From Isoetes taiwanensis (lineage: Eukaryota; Streptophyta; Lycopodiopsida; Isoetales; Isoetaceae): 64,000 nt of DNA. The stretch spans positions 2,247,146-2,311,145 of the forward strand of contig JAJEKV010000087.1 in NCBI GenBank assembly GCA_021234155.1, in the 5' to 3' direction. The notes beneath the pieces are model-generated. The model was not told the origin of the DNA. It worked only from the letters and a program-made list of their open reading frames with translations, and made no database searches. The position numbers were made by a program, and so were the translations under genes. Shown one piece after another: positions 48,589 through 59,885 of the stretch (positions are counted from its first letter, which is position 1; each line of letters starts with the position of its first letter).

Positions 48589-50053
48589 ACTATTAAGATA
48601 TGGCATAAGAGGTTGTGCCATGTTAATACTAAAACTGTTGAATTAGTAGGCGAGAAGGGTTTGATCATTCTTTGAAAAAAGACAAGCATGCAAGGTATTA
48701 TGCACGGGATGTATTCTTGGAAAGCATAGCGGTACGCCATTGAGAAAATCATACAAAAGGGCCAAGGGAATCCTTGATTTGGTTCACATTAATCTATGTG
48801 GACCATTGAATATAACTAATCTGTCTGGAAAAAGATATTTCATGACACTGATAGATGATTTTAGTAGGACAACCAAAGTGTACTGTTTGAAGACTAAGGA
48901 TGCTGCATTTGAGACTTTCAAATAGTATGTCAATGATGTTGAAACTGGAAAAGGAAGAAGGGTTAAATGCTTATGTTCTGACAGAGGAGTAGAGTTCCTC
49001 ACAAGTGAGTTTAAGCAATACTGTAAGAGAAAGGGAATCAAAAGGCAACTTACACGCAGATACTTCCCCCAACAAAATGGAATTGCTGAAAGGAAATACA
49101 GAACTATTTTGAATACAGTAAGGAGCATGCTCAAATCCTCGGGTTTACCAAATTTCCTTTGGGAAGAAGCAGTAAAAACTATTGTGCTTGTCCAAAATAT
49201 CTTGCCATCTATAAGTACTCAAGGTGTTGTTCCTGAAATGCTATGGTCTAAAAGGACCCCTGAATATAATAAATATATGCATTTTTGAATGCCAAGCTCG
49301 AAGAAGAAATCTTTATGAAGCAAGCACCAGGGTTTGAACAGGGAAATGACAAGGTTTGGAAGTTAAAGAGGGTTGTCTATGGCCTTAAGCAATCATCAAG
49401 AGAATGGAACCAAGAGATGCAAGGATGCAATACTAGCAGAACCCCAGCAGTACCAGGACCCAAGCTGTCAAAACAAATGTGTCCACAAAATGAGATTGAG
49501 AGAGAAGGAACGAAACAAACTCCCTATAGCTCACTGATTGGATGTCTCTCATATGTGGCCAACTGTACCAGACCTAATATTGTACATATTATCAATATGT
49601 TGAGTAGATACAACAATGATCCTGGCAAGGATCATTGGACAGCTGCAAAGAGGGTAATGAGATATCTAAAGGAGTAATGGATGAAGGTGTAACATACTCT
49701 ACAAAAGATCTACATTTGAAAGCATATTGTGATGCTGATTAGAGTGGGGATCTTGACATGAGGAAGTCCACATCAAGATATCTCATAGTGGGGATCTTGA
49801 CATGAGGAAGTCCACATCAAGATATCTCATATTTCTAGGTGTTGCTCCAATTGCTTGGAAAAGCAAAAAACAAAGTGCAATTGCAATGTCAAGTGCTGAG
49901 GCTAAATATGCAGCAGCTACCTTGTGTGCAAAAGAGTTAATATGGGAAAGAAGATTGATATGTGAGCTGGGATATGAACAACCTCATGCCACAATTGTGC
50001 TATGTGACAGCACCAGCTGGATTGCAATGTCAAAGAATCCTTTGTTTCATTAA
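48589..50053 (+). pseudogene. copia pol: integrase, truncated RT, RNase H (copy B)
   Basis: Integrase motifs are clear: WHKRLCHVNT at 48,601-48,630, FMTLIDDFSR (48,840-48,869), CSDRGVEFL near 48,975 and NGIAERKY (49,076-49,100). Reverse transcriptase reads up to GLKQSSREW and then jumps to CNTSRTPAVP. The segment with Y-V-D-D present in copy A is gone (junction near 49,407-49,420). RNase H follows with DAD at 49,732-49,740, then a stop, a 44-bp tandem duplication and SAEAKYAAAT. Confidence 0.85.
49743..49830 (+). repeat. 44-bp tandem duplication inside RNase H
   Basis: Two exact copies start at 49,743 and 49,787 (agtggggatcttgacatg...). Copy A has a single unit at the same place (about 16,837-16,880). 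The length is not a multiple of three, so it shifts the frame. Confidence 0.95.
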
Positions 50054-50850
50054 AGAACTAAGCATATAGAACTGGAAATGCATTTCATTTGGAAGTCAGT
50101 TAAAAAAGGGCAGGTCACATTGGTGTATGTTAATACAGCAGCTCAACTAGCAGTTATACTAACCAAGGTATTATTTGAGAATAGGTTCCTTGAACTGAAG
50201 AAGCAAATACAAGTTCTGGGTATTACATGAAGGGGGAATGATGAATATTATCATGTATATCAGAACTTGTATCATCATGCATAAACAGTACTAGCACATA
50301 ACTTGAGATTCATAGTTGCAGAATGTCACATGAAGAAAAACATGCACAAGGGAACTTGGTTTCAAATGATATCGAACCTTGGAACATGGACATTATTTTT
50401 AAGGTTCAATGGTTATATTGCATGTTGGTTCAAAGAATACCCAGCACGATACTATTGTAGACGGTTGAATTTAAATTAGAAGTTTATGACGTGCACATGG
50501 TTCATTGGAGGTGCCAAAGGAGGGAACTGATCTTCAAACCAGTCGGTCTGGCACAGCGTCCGGATCGACCCAAATAAATAAAACAGGAATTGTTAATTGC
50601 TTATATCTGTAGAGGTGGATGATTCAAGTGTAACTGGATCATGCCTGAGCTGCTCTAGAAGATAATGCAACTGCTACAGTGAATTGATCATAACCATATG
50701 AATAGTAAAGTTTCAATGGTTAAAATACAATATGTATGTGCTTGTGTGATTATTTCAAGTTGAATGCTAATGGCCTCTATGATATCTAAGATTGCATAAC
50801 TTTGTTTTAGTTGTGAACTTGAATACTCTATTAGATTCTTTCATCGGGCA

Positions 50851-52285
50851 CTTGAGCAATGCATGCTCCGAAGGCTAGAATCTAAAAAGGAGGCACTTTT
50901 AGGGTTCCTGCCTCATTATGCCTACGTTTAAGGGTTAGGGTCTAATGGGCCATATGGCTCATATGGGGTATTGCCATGGCAATATAGAATACATTCACAT
51001 GTTACATAACATGTGCAATATAATGAGTTCTACTGGTTGTTCCTCATGGTACAATCCTTTACGATCGCCGTGTACATATCGTCGTAATCAACATGTACTA
51101 GTGACACGGCAGTTTAATATAATAATAATAATAATAATAATAATATGAATTAATCACGCTCACTTTGGACCTTGAAGGTCATGGAGCGAAAGCATACAAT
51201 TGTGTTCACAATTTCAGTAATAAAGAGCGGTGTGCTTCTACAGTTTTAAAATATCTACCAAGTACCATTGGATCCCGTTCTAACAAAGAAGAAAAGGATA
51301 GATCTGTTATGCCGAACCTAACTCGAATCTCCTCGTATGCTGAGCAATATAAGAAAGTATGAGCTTCGTCTTCAGCCATGTTCAATGCACATACCTTGCA
51401 AAATCTCTCTTCCTTTGGAGTTTTTGACCATCTGCCTATTTCCACCTGTAACCGGTGGGAGCTCGTTCTATATCTTGCTATATACTGCTTCAAATGTCCG
51501 GGGATTCGAGCTTTCAAGTAGTCCCGTTCCGAGTACACCAATAGAGGATTAACTTTGAGATGTATGTGACCATACGTGAGCCTTGTTCTGCCCAAAGCTT
51601 CTCCACAACTCGAGTCTGCACTGGGTCTCGAGCACCAATATCGATGTCTACCGTAATTGATGCAGGGAGACCCCCCATCTCTCCGCCCATATATGGACAT
51701 CTCGATATCATCCTGATGCCGTTGACTGAGATAGAGCAATTTTAGATAATCGCCCATCTGGTTGGCCTGGCTCTTGTTTTGGGGAGTTCAGGCAGGTAAG
51801 GACGTGTGTTGCCACGATTCTCTAGCCGCCTATCGAGCCATTGCCTTTCAAAAAAAGGAGAGAAAATACTTTCTACCTCATCGGACCATGGAGATGCAAC
51901 CCGAGTAGCCTCGTTGGGGGTACCAAGAGGTTATGTCTTGACAAGTTACGGTCATGATAGAGTCAACAAAGTATGCCTGGGAGGGGATGGATGGAGTGGT
52001 CAACCCTAGCCATTGTTTATTGCTAGCCTAGTCATTGTTATGTCTCGGTCTGCTCTATCTTGAGACACCAGCCATCATCTATTTTTCCCCACGAGTCTAA
52101 GCCTGGGTAGAAGCTCATGTGATGATGATGTATTGATATATATGATGGATCTATTGTTGGATAAATGACACTACCCTTCGAGGAGCCGAATGTATTGTAT
52201 TGTTGCCAGTGCTGATCTTGTATTTATGCTTCTGCTGTTATAGGAGCCCATAGGAGACGGGTGCGCAAGACACCTTTGTATCTCC
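50851..52285 (-). mobile_element. LINE 3' fragment with (ATT)n tail (copy B)
   Basis: A 183-codon frame at 51,757-51,206 ends the ORF of a LINE. It has YLKARIPGHLKQYIARYR and then FCKVCALNMAEDEAHTFLYC, a C-x2-C...H...C cluster typical of LINE C-termini, and stops at 51,206. About 60 bp further on the minus strand is the (ATT)n tail (51,117-51,144). Sequence from 51,760 to 52,285 is a continuing part of the same family, with broken frames. Confidence 0.75.
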
Positions 52286-54030
52286 TTCTCCGTGCCCAGC
52301 CATCCACGGAAATGGGACAAGCGGAGGGGCCCGATGCGAAACCAATATTTTTGGATGGGGGATTTCCCATGTGGTATAGGGGGGGCGTTGTATACTTTGT
52401 GGCATAGTATAGTTCCATTCATTCTAAATACAAGCGCCATCAATGGTTGCGGTATTGCCAATGGATCATGGAGCTAACTCCCAATGAATCTCCTGCCACC
52501 ATATCTTGATTAGTGTTTGCAATAACAGAGGTTTATCGTTACCTAAATTGAGTATGTCTGCGCCAAATTAGAATTGCCACCTCTCCAATAAAGGGCTTGC
52601 TAAAACCAATGTGGTCTGTCACCACACATATGACACAAGTAATGACAGGCCCACACCTCAATACAATAATGCCTTGGCTCTGATGTATTAGCAATAGACC
52701 GACATTCCTTGGATGGGGATGCCCAACTTTGCATCTCCTATTTATGCCGCTTCCTTCCTCTTTTCAGTCATTGCTGCTCTCTTGAGCTCTTTCCATTCTA
52801 CTCATTTACAAAAAAGCTAGTTTTTAGTCCATTCTATTCTAGTTCTTACGGCTTCCCTAGTCCATTAGATTTTCTACCTTAGAGTCTTGCCTGAAATGTT
52901 GTTTCGTTGTGGGTGTAAGAGAGCCCAGTTTTAGTGTCTCTGAATTTTCTTTGGTAATTCAACAATCAGAAGAGTGCTTCATTCATGGGGTTCACTTATA
53001 GTAAGGGGTAATTCATAGGGTGATAAAAAACACCCTCAGATAATCATTTCTTGAAAGGCAAATTCGACCCCTTCCGTACAAAGTTTACCCCAAGTAGTGG
53101 CAAAAAACCCCCTACCTCTTACGTATACGTATGGAAATGGGTCGAAAAAACCCCCCTACAAGTCACTCAGGCACATTGTATGGCACTTACAGTGAATCCC
53201 CCTTGGCTTCATTGTATATCGTCTTCTGGCCTTCCTGCCTCGCTTTGGTGATTTTGGTTATCGGCCTTGCACGAATGCACCTCAAGTCCGGCTTTGGTTT
53301 CTAGCTCCGTTATGAGATTCCAATGGAAAGCTATTCTTTTGGGAGATTTCACCTTCAGATTTAGGCTGATGCAGAGACTCCAATCCGATCTATGATTGTC
53401 TATGTTAGATTTATAAAATAATCTCTGAGAAATAATGGATCAGTTATAAACAAGTGTTAAACAAGTGTTAAAGTGTTAAAAGTGCTAATGGCTCAAGTGT
53501 TAATATTTTTTTGGGATCATTGGATCCCAGAACAATCCCTGGAATATGCCAGATCAAGGATGAAGGAATTTACACCTCACACCCCTATATAGCAAAACGC
53601 TCCCCATACATCATCAAATACGTATGGGGATATCTCCCTAATGCTTAGACACATGATGTGATGTGACCTGTCATCGCTGCCAAAGCAAACAACCTCTCCC
53701 ATGACATTAATTACCAAAATAGTAGAAATCCGTGCAGAAGGACATCTGCATAGAACCCGTGAGCAAATTTGTACATGAGAGACTGGCATAACGGAATGGC
53801 TGGCATAGAATGTATAGCCTAACTTAGTAGGTGCTGCATAATCGGGACGAATTTGAAGAGAAATGGAAAGCGCAAAAAACCCTCGCAATTCCCGCAACTC
53901 GAACACAGAAGTGGCAATACTCTTATCGTAGATGAAAATTCCTATTTGTTCTGCAATACAAATAAGAATGCATGCTCTGTCTGTCACAGCGGTGTGCTTA
54001 CCAAAGGCCAGCTTTCAGAAAACGACACCC
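52286..54030. other. No gene recognised
   Basis: The first 200 bp still resemble the LINE-related family (compare 23,280-23,400). The rest is unremarkable. At 53,450-53,510 a short phrase (caagtgttaa) is repeated four times. An open frame at 53,051-53,251 has no recognisable motif. Confidence 0.45.
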
Positions 54031-54038
54031 TATGACTC

Positions 54039-54116
54039 ACCAAGGCCTCTTGCATCGTGGGATTTGAACCCACTAATCCAGGGTTCTGTCTCACCATCAG
54101 GCCAAAATTAAGACTT
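54039..54116 (-). ncRNA. tRNA-like sequence (tRNA pseudogene or SINE head)
   Basis: On the minus strand there is TGGCCTGATGGTGAGAC, like a pol III A box. About 30 nt later comes GTGGGTTCAAATCCCAC, a perfect T-arm with the B box GGTTCAAATCC and a 5-bp stem. A convincing acceptor stem and anticodon arm cannot be folded, so it is not called a functional tRNA. Confidence 0.45.
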
Positions 54117-54820
54117 TGCATCAAGATTTTGAATCACAAGAAGTTTGGCACAAAAGAAAAATGTAAGCAGATAACTCTATCGCTGGCTTTGCACCCACAT
54201 AACTTTGCCGAAATCAAGATGCCTCATCTGAATTTTGAATTGCAAACAAAAAATAAACAGTACACCACCAAGTACAGTTCATGTAAATATAACGTAAACA
54301 AAAGCCTTGCTCATATTATTTCTTAGACTCTACTGTTTATTCAGCATAGACCTTTTTGCAAGATTGAAGAATCTGTGTTCATCAATAACTCTAGACCGTG
54401 CTTTCTCTAGTATGATCTCCATAATGGCTTTCTTTGCATTTTATAATTCAGGATAAAGTTGGATAGTCTTAGATATCCCTGACATAACCCAGCAAGCACC
54501 CAATCTCCTCCACATTTGCAGAAGGGTGCCGATCTTCTGCCTCTGCTTGAACTCCAATTCTTGACATGAAGGGTAGTGAATATGGAAATAATGAGACCCC
54601 ATTGCCTCCTGTCTGACAATTATTCCCAGGCCATAATTTTCAGATACACTAAGTGCATTCATTTTTTCAGAGCATGTAAGACAAAGGTCATTCTTTCTTA
54701 TGAACTTGTACTAAGCAAATAAGGCATATGGAAGGGATGCAAAGCTAAGCAAAATCAAAATGATTATCGCAAATGCCATTGCGTTTAATGAGTTATGTTA
54801 ATCTTCCTTGCCTCTCCATT
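54117..54820. other. 3' flank of the PPR gene
   Basis: Two overlapping minus-strand open frames (54,662-54,441 and 54,619-54,407) were checked for E+ or DYW motifs that would continue the PPR protein. None was found, so no coding call is made. It may hold the 3' UTR. Confidence 0.45.
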
Positions 54821-57702
54821 TTAATCCCAGCTTCCATCTGCAGCATATATGTTTGACAGTTCTATATAGACTGATGATTTGTTAGGGACCATATCAAAGA
54901 CATGCTCTGCTGCCTTGTTTCCTAGGAATGTATTACCATGAATCCTGCATGCACCAAGAAGTGACATCCAGGCAGCATCATAAGTGAATGGCATGGCACA
55001 TGCGAGATCCTCTGCCTCATCCAGCCACCCTACGCCCAAAAAAGATCAACCAAACTTCCATAATTCTCTACATATGGAGTACCAGAATTATCTCCACTGA
55101 TTGAAACAAAATAATGACAACCATCATCAACTAGTCCAGCATGGCTACATGACGAAATGATGGCTATGAAGGTGATCCTGTCTGGACAGCTGCCTTCCTG
55201 CAGCATTTCTTGGAAAAGATTAAGAGACTTTTCTGCAGAACCATTCTGAGAAGATGCAGAAATTATAGTATTCCATGAGATTATATCTTTTTGCTGCATT
55301 TTACCAAAGGCTTCATAAGCATCCTCCAGTCTACCACAGTCGTTATAAGTATCAATTATGCTGTTCCCCACGGAAACATCAAAGTCAGTTGCATTATGGA
55401 GTACATAAGCATGAACCCATTTGCTTTGTACAAATGCACCTATGTTAGAGCAAGCAGTGAAGATGGATATGTAAGTGACTTTACTTGGCTTTGTGGATGT
55501 TAGTAGCATGTTCTGAAACAGCTCAACGGCCTGTTTGGAATAGCCATGCATTCCATAAGCTCCAATAATACAGTTCCAAGATATCACATCCTTTTGTTGC
55601 ATATTCTCAAATAATAAGCTAGCAACTTCAAGATCTCCACAATTTCCATACATGTTCATTAGCGCAGTGTCCAAAATCACTCCTGGCTGATAACCAGCAC
55701 TGACTGCATGGGCATGAATTAATCTACCTAATGCTAAATCTGATGCATCAAAACACGAATTCAAAATAGTTGTAAAAGTAAACACGTTTCCTTTTAAATT
55801 GTGCTGATGCATCTCTTGAAAAAGCTGAAAGACTTGACTGCTATGCCCATTCTGAGAAAATGCAGCAATTAACGAGGTCCATGTTATTACATTTCTTTGT
55901 TGCATTCTGTTGAATGTGTTGCATGCACTTTCCAAATTTTCACACTTAGCATACATGCTAATTAGTGCAGTTCCCACAACAACATCTAACTCAAATCCAC
56001 GCATAATAGTCTGGGCATGCAGAACTTTTCCCTCAGCCATAAAAGCAGGGCTGGGACAGGTATTTAGAATGTTGATGAAAGTGATCTCGTTTGGCATTAC
56101 TTTTTCATGCTGCATTTGTCTCAAAAACGAAATAGCAGTTTTCCCTACATATGGTGTTATGATGGAGTTCCATGAAACTACATTGTGTTCGTGCATGGTA
56201 TTAAATATTCGAGAAGCATATTCTAGACTTCCATGTTTACCATACAGATGAAGAAGAGCATTGCTTGTAACAATCTTAGTTTCCAAGTCAGTGCCAATTA
56301 TGCTTGCATGTACCAGTTTGCCTCTATTCAGGCTCGTGCATGCATCAACAACAGTGAGAAATGTCAGCACCTCTGGGTCTAGCCCATTTCGCCTCATTCT
56401 GAAAAAGATATTAAGGGCTTCCTTTCCATCCCGTTCTGGATGTTTATTGAAAGCATAGTATTCCAGGTAACCATGTTTTTATGCTGAAGCTTCTGGAATA
56501 CCACTTCTGCATCTTCCAGACTATCACACCTCCCATACATGTTAATAAGAGCTGTGCCTACGTGCACATCTGCTTCTAATTCATTGCAGATAATATAAGC
56601 ATGAAATAGCTTACCATTCATAAGGGCACTAGGGCAGGTACATGCATTCAGAACTGTAATAAATGAAACTCTGCTTGGCCTTATCCCATGTTGGATTATT
56701 TGCCAAAATAACTGAATTGCCTCACTTTCATGCCCATGTTCAGCCAATACCGCAACCATGGCATTCCATGCTACTACATCTTTCTGTGGCAATTTTTCAA
56801 ATGTTGCGTATGCATAGCCAAGATTCTCACACACTGCATACATGTTAATGACAGCAGTGATTACAACAACATCCAACTTGAAGTCACTATCTAGTATGCT
56901 GGCATGCACAAACTTTCCTTCTGCTAAGCTCGCGAGATTAGAACAAACGTTTAGAAGGGTGATCAGTGTACCTCTATTAATTAATATATTGTCCAGTCCC
57001 ATCTGTTGCATAATTCTAATAGCGTCCCTCAGAAAACCATTCTGGGCATATACTGCTACCATTCTGTTCCATGAAATTGTACTTGGGCATGACATTCTAT
57101 CAAAAACCTCCTGAGCATCTAACACACTCCCACATTTATGGTACATCTGCACAAGGTGATCACCTAGAAAATTAGAAATCCCTGATTCAGCATCTATAAT
57201 GTACTTATTAATATAGGCATGAACTCGCCTTCCTTCTAGCAAAGCCTTGGCCCTAGCATCCCCACATAACCGCAAGAGTGCGGCATAAGTGGAAGGTTCT
57301 GCTGCCTGATCTTGCTGTTCTAAGAAATTCACAGCTTCCTTTAGTTTTCCTTCGGTGCATAATCTACTCAGGTCCATTAGCAACCCTTGATCTGATCCTT
57401 TTCCTAAATGATCAATTGCCCACAGTTTGTAACTAAGAGTCTTGAAAGTTTCAATTGAGAAAGAATATAAACAGAATTCAAAGGGCAGGAGCATAAGAAG
57501 GAAGGAGCAACGTACCGGTTGATGGTGCATTTTCAATTGCTGCTGGTTGAAGAGAGGACGTAGTAACTAAGGTCATTAACCTTCGTTTGCTGCTACATGG
57601 GTATTCATTTCCAATCATATTTGACTGGGATGCAATCGGAGAGAGAAAATGAATACCAGCCATATCCAAATGGGTTCTATCTTCAACGTTTTTTAGCTTC
57701 AT
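54821..57702 (-). CDS. PLS-class PPR protein, E-type, one intron, two frameshifts
   Basis: The start is the ATG at 57,702 (MKLKNVEDRTHLDMAGIHF). The Ser-rich N-terminus could be an organelle transit peptide. A 112-bp intron is proposed at 57,515-57,404 (GTACGT...TTTAG), phase 1, joining ...APST-G to KGSDQGLLMDLSRL. About seven P-L-S triplets follow, with phrases such as WNAMVAVLAEHGHESEAIQLF, VVVGTALISMYAKCENLESA and DVISWNCIIGAYGMHGYSKQA. An E motif (DAAWMSLLGACRIHGN...NIYAADGSWD) ends at a TAA at 54,821. There is no E+ or DYW domain. Frameshifts: one base appears missing near 56,430, and near 55,035 there is an extra T in a T-run plus a lost GC. Such proteins bind organelle RNA and commonly direct C-to-U editing, with a partner when DYW is absent. 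It is either a gene with read errors or a young pseudogene. Confidence 0.8.
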
Positions 57703-58764
57703 CAACGGATCTTCTCCATTTAAGGAAGTGGACGGTGCTGATTCCCCATTAGTTCCTCGATTAATTTTGTGGGCGGTCCAGATTCCCCAAAGTTTTCCCC
57801 CAGATTTTGGTTTATTTGGAGTCCGGGCAAACTTTGTATACTTATGTATTTATGTATGTACAAGAATTTGGCACCGGCGAAGTCGGCGCTTTGTGCATCC
57901 ATGGGAGTCGAACCCAAGTGAACCTAAGTGCGACCATTGGTGCGGCGCCCGTGGTGTAGAGGGAGCACCGATCTCCGAGGGGATCGGTGTTCCATCTACA
58001 TCTTGGGCATGAGATCGAGGGAGTGTCTTTTTTTTTTTTTTTTTTTTTTTTGTGGGTACGCACCTTGTTTATAGAAGTAGTTCTTTGTAGACGGCGCTTG
58101 TTGTAATCTTGTTGTGTTTGACTCGTCAAGGAGGATCAAGACGTCTTCTTTTCGTCGTGTAGGTGAGCGCCATGAAAAGCGAGGTTCATGAAGTAGTCTA
58201 GTTCGGTATATTTAGGACATGTTTTGGTCATTGTGCAGATACCAGCCTAGTGTTCCATGTGGGAAGAACAATAAGTATTAAAGCAGTTCATATGTAGGGT
58301 CAAGAATACTCAAGAACACTGGGTCGTGGTCGTGCTGCATCTAACCCATTGCAGTTCCAGGTTTTATGGTAACAGTGTTATTGGCATGCACGATAGCAAC
58401 TATTTCATCTGATGTAGAGGAGTCTGCGAGACTGTCTTGTAGGTGCGGACGTAATTCCTTTATTCTTGATGTGGTCAAACTGCTTTTTACGCCTCCTCAT
58501 GACCAAGTATGGTTCCCAGAAGGCAGTTGTAGTTTAAATACAACAACTTTTTGACATATAAGCAATTGACAAGTTTCTTCATCCCATAAAAATGTTGGCT
58601 GGCCTTGAATTTGATGTTTGGACTTTCGCTTTTGATCTCAGTTTTAGGTAACTTGTAATAATGATTAATATCTCCCCATATAGAGCAAAACTTACTCTAT
58701 GATGTCCTCCAAAAAAACATAGTATGAAAGTTCAAAATGATATGAAACCAAGGCGGCAGTTCTA
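57703..58764. other. PPR 5' flank, tRNA-like element and poly-T tract
   Basis: A short upstream frame (MEKIR, minus strand) lies just before the PPR start. At 57,895-57,918 the minus strand has TTGGGTTCGACTCCCA, a perfect B box. On the plus strand 57,940-57,990 reads gtggtgtagagggagcacc followed by a 6-bp hairpin (ccgatc/gatcgg). A run of about 23 T lies at 58,028-58,051. The set resembles a SINE or a degraded tRNA pair. No protein gene was seen. Confidence 0.4.
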
Positions 58765-59079
58765 GTGGAAGACCTTGGCATGGGCTTTACAGGTTTGTTG
58801 CGAGGAGATTTCCTTGGGGATGTCTTTGTTCCAAGCTGCTCCGTCATGATCTCTTCCCTGGTGCTTGACTCTCGAAAAATGCAAGCTTTTGGCTATGGAG
58901 GTCCTGATCTTGGCTATGGAGGTTCGAATATGGATGTCAAGCTTTCGGCTATGGAGGTTCGAGCGGGAGGGAGGTTGAACAGAGAGCGGGAGGAGAGTTC
59001 AAAATTATTTGCCCTATTAATGATTCATTCCAAGAATAATAATTTCGGGGAGGGATTTCCTTACATTTTGAATTTGTAA
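58765..59079 (+). CDS. Hypothetical ORF with GYGG repeats
   Basis: The frame is 104 codons. Residues 40-65 repeat GYGG because the DNA phrase ggctatggaggt occurs three times at 24-33 bp spacing (58,890-58,965). There is no other motif and no splice or promoter support. It is probably a by-product of the DNA repeat. Confidence 0.15.
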   Translation: MEDLGMGFTGLLRGDFLGDVFVPSCSVMISSLVLDSRKMQAFGYGGPDLGYGGSNMDVKLSAMEVRAGGRLNREREESSKLFALLMIHSKNNNFGEGFPYILNL

Positions 59080-59123
59080 ATGTAAAAAATCGGCACTTTT
59101 TGCCCACCCTTTCATGCTTCTAC

Positions 59124-59720
59124 CTTCAATGGCACGATACATGACCTTATGTTTCTAAGCAACACAAAGACTTGACTCATGAAATGAGCCGAAAAAGACT
59201 TCATGCTTGTCGATCAAAAAGAAGAGCACAAAAGCGCTAAAGAACCATATCTATGCAAGCCAAAAACAACAAGAAATATCACTCTTTGTGAACCTTTTAG
59301 TGCATATAGCAAATCGAAGTTGTCCGGGATGTACAAGTAAGAGAAATCATGGAGCTTGCTTGTAACCAGCGTTGCCAAAGAGCAACTCCTCCAAAAACCG
59401 AGTTTTTCGATTTGAGGACATCGTGACTACCAAGTCCATATGAAGATCAACTTCAATTGCACCAAGTACATAACCTTATGGTTCGGGCAACACAAAGGCG
59501 ACTTGTCGACGAGCTAAAAAGACTTCATGCTTGTCGATTAGAAGGGCCCGAAATTGCTAAAGAACCATACATGTGCAAAGACACAACACCTTAAATATCG
59601 CTTTTGCGAAGATTTTCGTGCATATAGCAAATCGAGGTTATGCGGGATGTATAAGCAAGAGGAATCATGGAGCTTGCCTCAGTAAATCCGTGCATTGAAA
59701 GAGCAACAACCGAGTGGATG
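59124..59720. repeat. Diverged 330-bp tandem duplication
   Basis: Units start at about 59,124 and 59,452. They share, in order, cataaccttatg-type sequence, gacttcatgcttgtcgat, gctaaagaaccata, gtgcatatagcaaatcga and atcatggagcttgc. Similarity is perhaps 75-80% by eye with several indels. No coding capacity was seen. Confidence 0.8.
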
Positions 59721-59885
59721 CCAATATCTCTGAGATGTGTATTTTGTATGTGTTACAGAGTCATAGAGCTTATAACTATTCGCTTTCTCATTATATCCTA
59801 CTAAGAAAGTGGGGATAATTGATTGTCCGAATTTAGGACAAAATTTTATGTTAAAATGCTCCAAATTACCACTGTGAAGTATCAT
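59700..59885 (-). mobile_element. Copia pol fragment
   Basis: The minus strand reads IIPTFLVGYNEKANSYKLYD and then a Ser-Gln-Arg stretch. This is the copia integrase C-terminal pattern F-x-G-Y-s-x-x-x-k-x-Y-r-l-y-D...s-R-d. Only about 60 residues survive. It belongs to a different element from the copia copies in the duplicated blocks, whose own region is not this sequence. Confidence 0.7.

Larger units (their letters stand above)
44438..50850 (+). mobile_element. Ty1/copia retrotransposon with nested LINE (copy B)
   Basis: It has the same structure as copy A: a 57-bp LTR remnant (44,438-44,494), gag, a pre-integrase region interrupted by a LINE, integrase, damaged RT, RNase H, the purine tract gaagggggaatg (about 50,229) and a 3' LTR to 50,850. 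Gag is cleaner than in A. The RT core is deleted and RNase H carries a 44-bp tandem duplication. Confidence 0.88.
33568..52285. repeat. Segmental duplication, copy B (direct orientation)
   Basis: This is the second copy of the left-hand block, with the same gene and transposon order. Relative to A it lacks 491 bp (A 2,842-3,332) and about 300 bp of copia reverse transcriptase (A about 16,228-16,530). It gains a 44-bp tandem duplication at 49,743-49,830 and an ATTCT microsatellite near 44,207-44,232. It keeps about 53 bp near 37,350-37,410 that A lacks. Similarity stops near 52,285, where A and B run into unrelated sequence. Confidence 0.93.

Noticed and set aside
49285-49677. Apparent fused copia ORF in copy B as a novel protein
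   Set aside because: It is the in-frame scar of the 300-bp RT deletion, not a new gene.
54407-54662. DYW or E+ extension of the PPR protein
   Set aside because: No HxE, CxxC or DYW-type pattern in any frame downstream of the E motif.
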